From: Rhodobacteraceae bacterium UBA996
Lineage (GTDB): Bacteria; Pseudomonadota; Alphaproteobacteria; Rhodobacterales; Rhodobacteraceae
NCBI GenBank assembly: GCA_002291955.1
Contig: DBBA01000378.1
Coordinates: 1 to 14,178 of the forward strand
Direction: 5' to 3'
DNA length: 14,178 nucleotides
Within the stretch, counting starts at the first letter, position 1. Every line of letters starts with the position of its first letter. The translations under genes and the position numbers were made by a program. Below the pieces are notes generated by a model, which saw nothing but the letters and a program-made list of their open reading frames with translations, made no database searches and was not told where the DNA came from. This document shows, piece after piece, positions 6,995 to 14,178 of this stretch.

Positions 6995-9196
6995 TCATCC
7001 GCGGCATACGGTTCCGCGTGCACCGGGTTGCTCGCCGCCGAACCCCAGAAGCGTGACCCGCAGCCCGACGTCGGTGTCGGGCCGCACACTAGTCGAGGAC
7101 GTGAAGCGGCGCGAGAGGGAAAGATCGGCCGCGAAGCACTCGTTGCGGAACACAAGGCCCAGCCGTGCATCGGCCGCGCGGCTGGCCTCGAAGTCGTAGC
7201 GCAGGTCGTTCTCGATGGACCATTGCGGGGTCAGTTGCACGGCGGTGTCCAGCCGCAGCTCGGACGCCGCCTCGGGCCGCGCGGCGGCAGGGTCGGCCTC
7301 GGCCCAGACATAGCTGGCCACCGCCCGCAGGCGGCGGTCCGTCCAGTCCAGCCGCCCCTCGGCGCGCGACACGTCGAACGCGTCGTCGAACAGGGCGCGC
7401 CCGGTCAGGGCGATGCGGTCGCCAAGCCGGAGCTGCCCGGCCATGAGCCAGTCCGAGGCCAGCCCCGACAGGCCCGAGACACCGCCGAACTGGCCAAGGT
7501 CCTCGTCGCGCAGGATGCGGCCCAGCGTCAGGGTACCTTGCCAATCCCGGTCGGACAGGTGCGTCCAGGTGACCCCGAGATTGAGGCGCGCACCCCGCTC
7601 GCGCAGGTCGTCACCCGGAAACCGCGACAGGGCGAACAGGTTGCCTTCGTCGAACTCGGGCAGGACGCTGTCCTCGTTGGGCAGGCGCGGCCCGAAGCGG
7701 TCGGTCCAGACCAGCTGCACCATCGGGGTCAGCAGGTCGGACCCGCCAGCGCCGCGGCGCACCAACGGCCACCGCAGGTCGGCGGCAAGCGTCGGTGTGC
7801 CCAGCACCTGCGTCTCGTCAAAGCTCGCGTCATCGGCGATGCGATAGATGTCCGCCGCGAACTGTGCCTCTGCCCCTGCGACCAATCCGCCCGGCAGGAC
7901 ACGCTCGCCGCGCCACTGTGCGGCCGTGCCCAGCCGCGTCAGGTCGCGGCCAAGGACATCCTCGGTGCTGGCGCGACGATAGGACTGCGCTGAGAAGCGC
8001 AGCCGCGCCTCGCCGCCGATCCCGGCCGGGAACAGGCGGCGCTCCCACAGGGCAAGCCCTTGCAGCGCGGGCAGCCGGTCACGGCCCGCCAGTTCCGAGG
8101 CGCGCAAGGTCCGATAGGCGATCACGCTGGCCGACACGCGTTCGTCCCGCCCGACGCGCGACAATGCGACCTCGCTGTCCAGCCGGTCGGCCCCGGAATA
8201 GCGGTAGTCCGACAGATAGCGCTCGTCGGACACAAGCTCTGCATCGAACGTCAGGACAAACGCGCGGGGCAGGGCGAAGGCGCCTTGCACGAACAGGTAG
8301 CCGCGCAACGGATCCTCGGTCAGGTCATCCCGCGAAATGGCGCCGTTCGCCTCGATCCGGCCCGACCGGAACGCCTGGCGGTAGCGCAGTTCAACGGTGC
8401 GGCTCCGGGTGGTCAGGAAGGGTGCCACCGTCACGTCGGCACTGGCGCCGAGCGGCACGAAATAGGGTGCGCGGATGCCGAACCCCAGGAGGTTCGACTG
8501 GGTGAGGTCAGGCGAGAGAAACCCCCGCGCGCGCCGCACCGACGGGTCGGGCAGGCGCAGACGCGGGATATAGGCAACGGGGATCCCGGCCACTTCCAGC
8601 CGCGCGCCGGTGAAGTAGATCTGCCGGGCCTCGGTGTCGTGCACGACCTGCCGGGCGCGGATCTGCCACAGGGGCGTCTGGCTAGCCGCGCAGACCCGGC
8701 AGGACGAGGCGACCGTGTTCGACAGCTGCACATAGCGCCCGTCCACGCGCGACAGCGCGGCGGCGGCGACCTGCAGTTCGCGGTTCAGGACCAGCCGGGC
8801 CGAGGTCAGGATGCCATTGCGCAGGTCGGCATCCAGTTCCCCCGCATCGGCCAGGACGACGATATTGGTCCCTTGCGTCAGGGTGATCGGCCCGTCGATC
8901 CCGAGGCGTCCGTCGCGCCGGTCGTAAGTGATGCGGGTGGCCGTCAGGCGGGTTCCCCGGAACAGCACCTCGACGCCGCCCTCGGCGACCAACGCCGAAT
9001 CCGCGCTGATCGCCACGCGGTCCGCGATCAGTGTTGCCGTTTCGGGCAGAGGGTCCTGCGACCGCGCCGGATGCGCCAGCATGGCGCACAGGGTCGCGGC
9101 CAGCAGAAGCGCCGCCACGGTCCGGCCTGTGCCAAGAGCCAACGCAGCGACCCGGCCGACCGGCGACCGGCCCATCGGGCGGGCGGGCGGGGTCAT
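6995..9196 (-). CDS. lptD: LPS-assembly outer membrane protein LptD
   Basis: LptD is the outer-membrane beta-barrel that, with lipoprotein LptE, inserts LPS into the outer leaflet. The 733 residues compare with 784 in E. coli. An N-terminal signal (hydrophobic about 27-41) ends near 'AHPARSQ' (41-47). The jelly-roll (OstA/LptA-like) domain follows from about 54 to 160, with 'ATLIADRVAISADSALVAEGGVEV'. The barrel fills the rest, rich in alternating aromatic strands, and ends 'GLRVTLLGFGGE' plus a short tail. Cysteines C166 and C169 ('SCRVC'), C687 ('RNECFAADLSLSRRF') and C731 are candidates for the interdomain disulfides that LptD needs. The ATG at 9196 overlaps the lptG stop (ATGA) and has a perfect AGGAGG 4 bases upstream; an internal ATG at 9175 would also leave a signal peptide. 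Confidence 0.96.
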   Translation of the reverse strand: MTPPARPMGRSPVGRVAALALGTGRTVAALLLAATLCAMLAHPARSQDPLPETATLIADRVAISADSALVAEGGVEVLFRGTRLTATRITYDRRDGRLGIDGPITLTQGTNIVVLADAGELDADLRNGILTSARLVLNRELQVAAAALSRVDGRYVQLSNTVASSCRVCAASQTPLWQIRARQVVHDTEARQIYFTGARLEVAGIPVAYIPRLRLPDPSVRRARGFLSPDLTQSNLLGFGIRAPYFVPLGASADVTVAPFLTTRSRTVELRYRQAFRSGRIEANGAISRDDLTEDPLRGYLFVQGAFALPRAFVLTFDAELVSDERYLSDYRYSGADRLDSEVALSRVGRDERVSASVIAYRTLRASELAGRDRLPALQGLALWERRLFPAGIGGEARLRFSAQSYRRASTEDVLGRDLTRLGTAAQWRGERVLPGGLVAGAEAQFAADIYRIADDASFDETQVLGTPTLAADLRWPLVRRGAGGSDLLTPMVQLVWTDRFGPRLPNEDSVLPEFDEGNLFALSRFPGDDLRERGARLNLGVTWTHLSDRDWQGTLTLGRILRDEDLGQFGGVSGLSGLASDWLMAGQLRLGDRIALTGRALFDDAFDVSRAEGRLDWTDRRLRAVASYVWAEADPAAARPEAASELRLDTAVQLTPQWSIENDLRYDFEASRAADARLGLVFRNECFAADLSLSRRFTSSTSVRPDTDVGLRVTLLGFGGEQPGARGTVCRG

Positions 9197-10299
9197 CCGT
9201 CCTCCTGGTGCAGGATCAGCGCGACGGCCATGAGCAGCGCCGCGACCGGAACGCTCCAGGCCGCAAGGGCCACCGGGATCTGGCCGGATTCGCCCAGAAG
9301 CCGTGCAAAGTCGCGCAGGAAGAACACGGCGAACCCCGCAAGGATCGCGGTCAGCACCATCACGCCGGTCCGGCCGCCCCGCTGCGGACGCAAGGTGAAG
9401 GACGCGCCGACCAGCAGCATCGCCGCGAACAGCACGGGCTGGGCCAGTTCCATCTGCAACCAGACCCGGTGCGCGCGGGCCGAGAACCCGGCGGCGTCAA
9501 GGTCGGCGATGAAACCCGGCAGGTCCCAGATGGCGACGGCAAAGGGCTGGCCAAAGCTGTCGCGGATCTGGTCCCTGGTCAGCGTCGATGGCAGGCGCAG
9601 CCGGTCCAGCCGCAGGGCCTCGCGTTCGGGATTGGCGGCTCCAAGGGTCCAGAGCTTGACATCGTTCAGATCCCACGCGCCCTCGCCCAGGATCGCGCTG
9701 CCCGCCTCGATCCGCTGCCGGGGCACCCCGTCCTCGCCAAACGCCAGGAAGGTCACGCCCAAAAGCTCGGTTCCGTCCAGACTTGCGCGGGTTGCGCGGA
9801 TGACGCGCTGGACACCGTCCTCGCCGCCAAGGCCACCCTCGCGCAGCCACAGACCTTCGGCGCTGATCGACAGAAGGCTGCCCGCGCCGCCGCGCAACCG
9901 GTCGCCGAGGCGTTCGTATTCCTTCGACGTGGCCGCTACGATCGGGTTCAGCACGCCGACGGCCACCAGTCCCGCCAAAAGGGCAACCCCCACCGGTGCG
10001 GCGAGGCTGCGCAGGGCCGACCGGCCCGCCGCGCGGGCGATCACAAGCTCGCTCGACCGCGCCAGACCCAGGCACAGCACCACACCCGCGATCACCACCA
10101 CGATGGGCAGGATCTGGTACAGCCCGCGCGGCACGTTGAAGAGCGTCAGCGCGATGATGTCGGCCAGCGCCGCCGGCCCCCCGCCAAAAGCCCGGATCTG
10201 TTCCAGCATGTCGATCAGCAGCGACACGACCAGGAATGCCCCGAACACGAGGGCCAGCGCCGCCAGGAACCTGCGGGCGAAATAGAGGTGCAGCGTCAT
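9193..10299 (-). CDS. lptG: LPS export ABC transporter permease LptG
   Basis: LptG pairs with LptF in the inner membrane. Together with the LptB ATPase dimer they extract LPS and push it along the LptC-LptA-LptD bridge. The 368 residues match the family (about 360). The layout is typical: three N-terminal transmembrane helices (about 11-31, 62-80, 101-122), a periplasmic beta-jellyroll (about 130-275), and three C-terminal helices (about 284-302, 312-331, 342-363). 'VARSSELVIARAAG'-type text (79-92, here 'LARSSELVIARAAG') is the cytoplasmic coupling helix that contacts LptB. The frame is open to 10392, but the ATG at 10299 gives the family N-terminus 'MTLHLYFARRFL' and overlaps the lptF stop by 4 bases. 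LptF and LptG are similar; order and sequence both favour LptG here. Confidence 0.94.
   Translation of the reverse strand: MTLHLYFARRFLAALALVFGAFLVVSLLIDMLEQIRAFGGGPAALADIIALTLFNVPRGLYQILPIVVVIAGVVLCLGLARSSELVIARAAGRSALRSLAAPVGVALLAGLVAVGVLNPIVAATSKEYERLGDRLRGGAGSLLSISAEGLWLREGGLGGEDGVQRVIRATRASLDGTELLGVTFLAFGEDGVPRQRIEAGSAILGEGAWDLNDVKLWTLGAANPEREALRLDRLRLPSTLTRDQIRDSFGQPFAVAIWDLPGFIADLDAAGFSARAHRVWLQMELAQPVLFAAMLLVGASFTLRPQRGGRTGVMVLTAILAGFAVFFLRDFARLLGESGQIPVALAAWSVPVAALLMAVALILHQEDG
9201..9206 (-). promoter_or_regulatory. Consensus Shine-Dalgarno for lptD inside the lptG 3' end
   Basis: AGGAGG on the minus strand lies within the last codons of lptG, 4 bases before the lptD ATG at 9196. 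It is the best ribosome binding site in the window, and it favours 9196 over the downstream ATG at 9175. It suggests that lptD is translated efficiently in its own right and not only by coupling. Confidence 0.75.
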
Positions 10300-11450
10300 G
10301 TGGCGGCCAAGGGTCCGGACCCCGCGCCCTGGTCCGGCCGTCGGCGCCGGTGCACCAGGTCGGGCCGCGTGTCCCAGTGCAGCATCGCCCATGCGACCGC
10401 CAGCCCGATTGCCGAGGCCGCATAGATCTGGGGCCAGGGCGCGGTGCCCCGCAGCGCCGTGGCGCCCAGGGCATTGTCCAGCAACTTGAGCACGATCAGC
10501 GCAATGGCCGCGCCCGCGATCTGGCGCGCCATGCCGAAGCGGCTGAACCCGCCCAGCATCATCACGGCAAAGGCCAGAACGGGCGCCGCCAGCGCCAGCG
10601 CGGCCTGGTTGAACCGGTCATGGGCCACGCCGCGCAGGCTTGCGGCGCTGCGGCCCGTGGCCTCCATCAGGTCGGCGCTCGCATGCAGAAGTGCGGGCGT
10701 CGGCAGCGTGCGCGGGTCCGGTCGCCCGTTGCGGGTCGCCCCCAGAAGGGCGGCGATGTCATAGGACAGTTCCGTGAACCGCATCGTGGCCAGCCGCTGC
10801 CCGTCGCTGCGCAGGTCCTGCACAAGCCCGTCGAACATGACAAGCCGGGGCCCCGCATCCGACCGCACCACCAGCGCGCGGTCTGCGGTATAGGTCACGC
10901 GGCCATCCGGGTTGCGCGCGTCCGACAGGTACAGGTCCAGAAGCTCGCCGCGGGGCGAGATCTCGCGGATGTAGACGGTCGTCCCCGGGGCAGGGTGGAC
11001 GAACTGCCCCTCGCGCAGGATGCGGGCCGTGACATTCTCGGCGACCTCGACCTGGCGTTCCGCCAGCCGCGCGACCGACAGCGGCACCAGCACATGGGTC
11101 AGGACCGACAGAAGCGCCGCCACCATCAGCCCGAACAGCAGGACCGGACGGGCAAGCCGCACCGGCGCATGGCCGGTCGCCTGCACCACGACAAGCTCGC
11201 TGTCCGCCGCCAGGCGGTTCGTCACATAGATCGCCGCCACCGCGGCCGCGATGGGAAGCACCAGCCGGATGACATTGGGCAGCGACAGGGCCGAGAATTC
11301 CAGGAACACCAGCGCGGTCTCGCCATTGGCGATCAGCTGGTCGAACAGGACCACCGCACGGTTGACCCAGTAGACCAGCACAAGGACCAGCGAGAAGAAC
11401 CCGAAGTGGGCGATCAGCCGGGCCAGAACATAGCGGTCGAAGCGTGTCAC
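10296..11450 (-). CDS. lptF: LPS export ABC transporter permease LptF
   Basis: LptF is the partner of LptG in the inner-membrane LPS extractor. The 384 residues start 'MTRFDRYVLARLIAHFGFFSLVLVLVYWVNR', the family N-terminus running into transmembrane helix 1 (about 12-33). Helices 2 and 3 lie near 56-78 and 102-124, with the cytoplasmic coupling segment 'AADSELVVVQATG' (81-93) between them. A periplasmic jelly-roll spans about 130-275, with 'FVHPAPGTTVYIREI' and 'GELLDLYLSDAR' typical of LptF. Three C-terminal helices follow (about 282-301, 309-328, 339-358), then a basic tail. The start is GTG at 11450; I see no better ATG and only a weak AGGGAA about 14 bases or more upstream. It is the first gene of the minus-strand unit, 159 bases from the divergent pepA. 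Confidence 0.94.
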   Translation of the reverse strand: MTRFDRYVLARLIAHFGFFSLVLVLVYWVNRAVVLFDQLIANGETALVFLEFSALSLPNVIRLVLPIAAAVAAIYVTNRLAADSELVVVQATGHAPVRLARPVLLFGLMVAALLSVLTHVLVPLSVARLAERQVEVAENVTARILREGQFVHPAPGTTVYIREISPRGELLDLYLSDARNPDGRVTYTADRALVVRSDAGPRLVMFDGLVQDLRSDGQRLATMRFTELSYDIAALLGATRNGRPDPRTLPTPALLHASADLMEATGRSAASLRGVAHDRFNQAALALAAPVLAFAVMMLGGFSRFGMARQIAGAAIALIVLKLLDNALGATALRGTAPWPQIYAASAIGLAVAWAMLHWDTRPDLVHRRRRPDQGAGSGPLAAT

Positions 11451-11609
11451 GGGCGCGGCACTGTTCCCTGCGGCGGATCGGTGATGACGTTAGCAGCAGC
11501 GGCACGCGACCGAAAGACCACGGCCCCTGCGCGCGACGTCCGGGTGCTGGCCCTTGGCGCGCGGCGGGGCTAGGGTCGGGCGAAACTCCGCAACCCGAAG
11601 GATCAGCGC
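11451..11609. promoter_or_regulatory. Divergent intergenic region between lptF and pepA
   Basis: This 159-base gap must hold promoters for the minus-strand lptF operon and the plus-strand pepA unit, unless one of them is read from elsewhere. I see no gene in it. GCTAAC on the minus strand (11494-11489) and GCTAGG on the plus strand in the right half could be weak -10 elements, but neither has a convincing -35 at normal spacing. No clear operator palindrome is visible. The region call rests on position, not on a recognised motif. Confidence 0.45.
11597..11602 (+). promoter_or_regulatory. Ribosome binding site of pepA
   Basis: GAAGGA lies 7 bases before the pepA ATG at 11610, which is normal spacing and supports that start. 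Confidence 0.65.
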
Positions 11610-13079
11610 ATGACCACACCCGTCGCCGTCGAGATCGCATCCGGACCGCTTGCCGACATTGCGTCACGGCCGGGGCGCCTTGCGCTGTTCGCCACGCCCG
11701 ACGGGCGGCTGGATGCGACGGGACGTCAGGTCAACCGCCTGATGCGCGGGGCGCTCGCCCGCTTCACCGCCTCGCCCGCATGGACGAAGCTGAAGCCCGG
11801 CGAAGGCCAGGACTTCGCTTGGCCCGCGGGTCTGGCTGTCGAAGGGGTACACCTGATCAAGCTGCCGCGCCGGGCCGATGCGCTGGCCGCGCGCCGCGCG
11901 GGGGCGGTCATCGGCAAGGTCCTGGGCAAGGACGGCGCGGTGGTCTCGGTCCCCGCAGGCCGCGCGGCGCCCGAGATCGTGCTGGGCCTGATGCTGCGCG
12001 CCTACCGCTTTGCCGACTACCGCACGGGCGACGGCGCGGGCGACCCGCCCGGTCCCGTCACCGTCCTGTCGCCCGAGGCCGAGGACCTGGTGGCCGCGCT
12101 GCCGGCCCTGCGCGCCCGGGCCGAAGGCGTGTTCTTCACCCGCGACCTGACGAACGAACCGGCGAACGTGCTGACCACGATGGAGTTCGCCAAACGGCTG
12201 GAAGCCCTGCGCGATCTGGGTGTCGAGGTCGAGGTGCTGGACGAGGAGCACCTGGAACGCCTGGGCATGCGCACGCTTCTGGCCGTGGGGCAGGGGTCGG
12301 AAAGCCCCTCGGCCGTGGTCGTGATGCACTGGAAGGGGGCCGAAGGTGCGCCCTTCGCCGTGGTCGGCAAGGGCGTCGTCTTCGACACCGGCGGCATCTC
12401 GATCAAGCCCGCCGCGGGGATGGAGGAGATGACGATGGACATGGGCGGCGCGGGCGTCGTGTCCGGCCTGATGAAGACCCTCGCCCTGCGCGGGGCAAAG
12501 GCCAATGTCGTGGGGCTGGTGGGTCTGGTCGAGAACATGCCCGACGGCCGCGCGCAGCGCCCCGGCGACATCGTGAAATCCATGAAGGGTGACACGGTCG
12601 AGGTCATCAATACCGACGCCGAGGGTCGCCTCGTGCTGGCCGATGTGCTGTGGTATGCGCAGGAACGCTTCCAGCCCTCGGGCATCGTGGACCTTGCCAC
12701 GCTCACCGGCGCCATCATCATCGGGCTCGGGCACGAGATGGCAGGGGTCTTCGCCAACGACGACAAGCTGGCCGATGCGCTGCTCAAGGCCGCGGGGACG
12801 GAAGGCGAGGGCGCATGGCGGATGCCCATGGGCACGGCCTATGACAAGATGCTGAAGTCCGACCTTGCTGACATGAAGAACGTGGGCGGGCGCCCTGCCG
12901 GGTCGATCACCGCGGCGCAATTCCTGAAGCGGTTCGTCAAGGACGGGGTGCCGTGGGTCCACCTGGATATCGCCGGGGTCGCACGCACGCCCGGCGACAC
13001 CGATATGGCGCCCAAGGGCGCGACGGGCTGGGGGGTCCTCACGCTCGACCGGCTGATCGCGGGGCGCGAGACGGAGTAA
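11610..13079 (+). CDS. pepA: Leucyl aminopeptidase (M17 family)
   Basis: This cytosolic metallo-exopeptidase removes N-terminal residues, leucine preferred, using two metal ions. The 489 residues compare with 503 in E. coli. The catalytic C-terminal domain is complete. Metal ligands and catalytic residues are visible as K254 and D259 ('VVGKGVVFDTGG'), K266 ('ISIKPA'), D277 ('MTMDMGGA'), and D336, E338 and R340 in the M17 signature 'NTDAEGRL' (334-341). The N-terminal domain (1 to about 170) is variable, as usual, with 'RDLTNEPANVLT' at the domain boundary (178-189). In E. coli PepA also binds DNA at carAB and at cer-type recombination sites; nothing here shows whether this one does. holC follows after 3 bases, so the two are co-transcribed. 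Confidence 0.97.
   Translation: MTTPVAVEIASGPLADIASRPGRLALFATPDGRLDATGRQVNRLMRGALARFTASPAWTKLKPGEGQDFAWPAGLAVEGVHLIKLPRRADALAARRAGAVIGKVLGKDGAVVSVPAGRAAPEIVLGLMLRAYRFADYRTGDGAGDPPGPVTVLSPEAEDLVAALPALRARAEGVFFTRDLTNEPANVLTTMEFAKRLEALRDLGVEVEVLDEEHLERLGMRTLLAVGQGSESPSAVVVMHWKGAEGAPFAVVGKGVVFDTGGISIKPAAGMEEMTMDMGGAGVVSGLMKTLALRGAKANVVGLVGLVENMPDGRAQRPGDIVKSMKGDTVEVINTDAEGRLVLADVLWYAQERFQPSGIVDLATLTGAIIIGLGHEMAGVFANDDKLADALLKAAGTEGEGAWRMPMGTAYDKMLKSDLADMKNVGGRPAGSITAAQFLKRFVKDGVPWVHLDIAGVARTPGDTDMAPKGATGWGVLTLDRLIAGRETE
13073..13076 (+). promoter_or_regulatory. Ribosome binding site for the TTG start of holC
   Basis: GGAG overlaps the last codons of pepA and lies 6 bases before TTG 13083. No ATG or GTG fits the conserved holC N-terminus, so this site decides the start. 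Confidence 0.55.
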
Positions 13080-13082
13080 CCC

Positions 13083-13553
13083 TTGGGCGCGGCGCTGTTC
13101 TACCACCTGACGCGCGGTCCGCTGGAGGAGACGCTGCCCGTTCTGCTGGCGCGCTCGCTCGACCGGGGCTGGCGCGTGGTGGTGCGCGGCACCGATCCGG
13201 CGCGGCTCGACTGGCTGGACCAGAAGCTCTGGCAGGGCCCCGAGGACGGGTTCCTGCCGCACGGGGTGGCAGGGGGGCCGCATGACACGCTGCAACCCGT
13301 GCTGCTGACGACCGCGCCCGGGAACCCGAATGGGGCGACCGTACTGATGGCCGTGGACGGGGCCGACGTGGCAGCTGACGAGGTGGCCGGTATGGAACGC
13401 ACCTGCATCCTGTTCGACGGCCACGATCCGGCGGCGGTGCAAGCTGCGCGCGGCCAGTGGAAGCGCCTGACCGACGCGGGCCTGCCCGCCGAATATTGGT
13501 CCGAGGAGACGGGCCGCTGGGTGAAGAAGGCCGCCGCCGGGGGCGCGGCATGA
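13083..13553 (+). CDS. holC: DNA polymerase III subunit chi
   Basis: Chi is part of the clamp-loader assembly of the replicase and, with psi, contacts single-strand DNA-binding protein. The 156 residues compare with 147 in E. coli. The family pattern is clear: 'ALFYHLTRGPLEETLPVLLARSL' at the start, then 'GWRVVVRGTD' and 'RLDWLDQKLWQGPEDGFLPHG' (41-61), which is the chi signature, followed by 'PVLLTTAPGNPNGATVLMAVDG' and a C-terminal helix. The start is TTG at 13083, 3 bases after the pepA stop, giving 'MGAALFYHLT'; no better start exists. The stop overlaps the ATG of the next gene by 4 bases. The pepA-holC pairing is common in proteobacteria and supports the call. Confidence 0.93.
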   Translation: MGAALFYHLTRGPLEETLPVLLARSLDRGWRVVVRGTDPARLDWLDQKLWQGPEDGFLPHGVAGGPHDTLQPVLLTTAPGNPNGATVLMAVDGADVAADEVAGMERTCILFDGHDPAAVQAARGQWKRLTDAGLPAEYWSEETGRWVKKAAAGGAA

Positions 13554-14178
13554 CCCTGACCGAGATGGCGGTCGAGGTGCTGACCACCGCCGACGGCCGC
13601 GCCAAGACCGCCACCGCCCGCCGCCACGCCGCCGCGTGGTTCGCCGCGCGGGATGCAGGCACGCCGATCCCACTCGGCTCCGCCCTGCCGCCCCTGCGCC
13701 CCGCGCGCCCCAACCGGCCGGAACTCCTCGCCCCGCGCGACGTGCCCCGCCGCCGCCCGGGCACGCAGGCGGGCCGCCTCGCGTTGCTGCACGCCGTCGC
13801 GCATATCGAACTGAACGCGGTGGACCTGCACTGGGACATCATCGCGCGCTTTGCCGCCACGCCCATGCCTCTGGGCTTCCATGACGACTGGGTGCGCGCG
13901 GGCGACGAGGAAGCCAAGCATTTCAATCTCGTCTGCGACTGTCTTGAAGCGATGGGCAGCCACTACGGCGCGCTGCCGGCCCATGTCGGCATGTGGCGCG
14001 CCGCAGAAGATACCGCGGATGACCTGATGGGGCGCCTTGCCGTGGTCCCGATGGTGCTCGAGGCGCGCGGTCTGGACGTCACGCCGGGCATGATCGACAT
14101 CTTTGACCGCGCGGGCGACACGGGCGCCGTGGCGGCGCTGCGCACGATCTACGCCGAGGAAGTGGCCCATGTCGCCTA
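13550..14178 (+). CDS. DUF455 family ferritin-like protein, 3' end outside the window
   Basis: The frame opens with ATG at 13550, overlapping the holC stop (ATGA), and is still open at the window end, with 209 residues visible. The N-terminal third is Arg/Pro-rich and ends 'ELLAPRDVPRRRPGTQAGR'. A ferritin-like four-helix bundle then begins, with candidate iron ligands 'HAVAHIELNAVDLHWD' (E87), 'GDEEAKHF' (E120/E121, H124), 'EARGLDVTPGM' (E171) and 'EEVAHV' (E203/E204, H207). This E, ExxH, E, ExxH pattern fits a carboxylate-bridged di-iron site, and DUF455 is a ferritin-like family distantly related to the tRNA hydroxylase MiaE. The substrate is unknown. The C-terminal part of the bundle is missing from the window. 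The family call is good; activity is inferred. Confidence 0.87.
   Translation, partial: MTLTEMAVEVLTTADGRAKTATARRHAAAWFAARDAGTPIPLGSALPPLRPARPNRPELLAPRDVPRRRPGTQAGRLALLHAVAHIELNAVDLHWDIIARFAATPMPLGFHDDWVRAGDEEAKHFNLVCDCLEAMGSHYGALPAHVGMWRAAEDTADDLMGRLAVVPMVLEARGLDVTPGMIDIFDRAGDTGAVAALRTIYAEEVAHVA

Noticed and set aside
6909..7007. Upstream ATG for surA at 7007
   Set aside because: It would overlap the lptD end and put 33 charged residues before a normal signal peptide. The ATG at 6908 is preferred.
8060..10285. A 741-codon plus-strand open frame opposite lptD and lptG
   Set aside because: It spans two confidently assigned minus-strand genes and their overlap, and its translation is Arg/Ser/Ala-biased shadow text.
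11480..11580. Possible -10 elements for divergent promoters between lptF and pepA
   Set aside because: Neither candidate has a -35 at 16-18 bases with more than about two matches to consensus, so no promoter is called.
11664..13673. A 669-codon minus-strand open frame opposite pepA and holC
   Set aside because: It is antisense to two well-supported genes, has no recognisable domain, and shows His/Arg/Gly-rich shadow composition.

Overview
This is a very GC-rich, gene-dense chromosomal window with short gaps and many 4-base start/stop overlaps. Protein content and gene order point to an alphaproteobacterium of the Rhodobacter/Paracoccus type (Rhodobacterales). The alphaproteobacterial DUF4167 gene sits next to prfA-prmC. 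The transcription unit lptF-lptG-lptD-surA-pdxA-rsmA runs divergently from pepA-holC. This placement rests on recognised families and gene order, not on a database search. All genes look intact and compositionally alike. I see no mobile element, CRISPR array, tRNA or rRNA, or phage gene.

Left block, plus strand (1-3853): the 3' part of a SIMPL-domain (DUF541) gene; a small membrane-anchored DUF1499 protein; prfA (release factor 1); prmC (the methyltransferase that modifies the release-factor GGQ glutamine); then, after a 171-base gap with a possible promoter and leader, a DUF4167 gene with an Arg/Asp/Asn-rich 12-bp repeat tract. prfA and prmC overlap by 4 bases and form an enzyme-substrate pair.

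Middle block, minus strand (transcribed 11450 to 3864): lptF, lptG, lptD, surA, pdxA, rsmA. LptF and LptG form the inner-membrane core of the LPS exporter. LptD is the outer-membrane LPS translocon. SurA is the periplasmic chaperone expected to help LptD and other beta-barrels fold. PdxA (vitamin B6 synthesis) and RsmA (16S rRNA dimethylation) complete a unit resembling the enterobacterial lptD-surA-pdxA-rsmA cluster, with lptFG added in front. Three of the junctions are ATGA overlaps. rsmA converges on the DUF4167 gene with only 10 bases between stops.

Right block, plus strand (11610-14178): pepA (leucyl aminopeptidase), holC (DNA polymerase III chi, TTG start 3 bases after pepA) and the 5' part of a DUF455 ferritin-like gene that runs off the window.

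I found no evidence of a new multi-gene system. The points most worth a second look are the DUF4167 repeat protein next to the translation-termination genes, a SurA whose parvulin regions look degenerate, the cysteine layout of LptD, and the uncharacterised SIMPL/DUF1499 and DUF455 neighbours of housekeeping genes.
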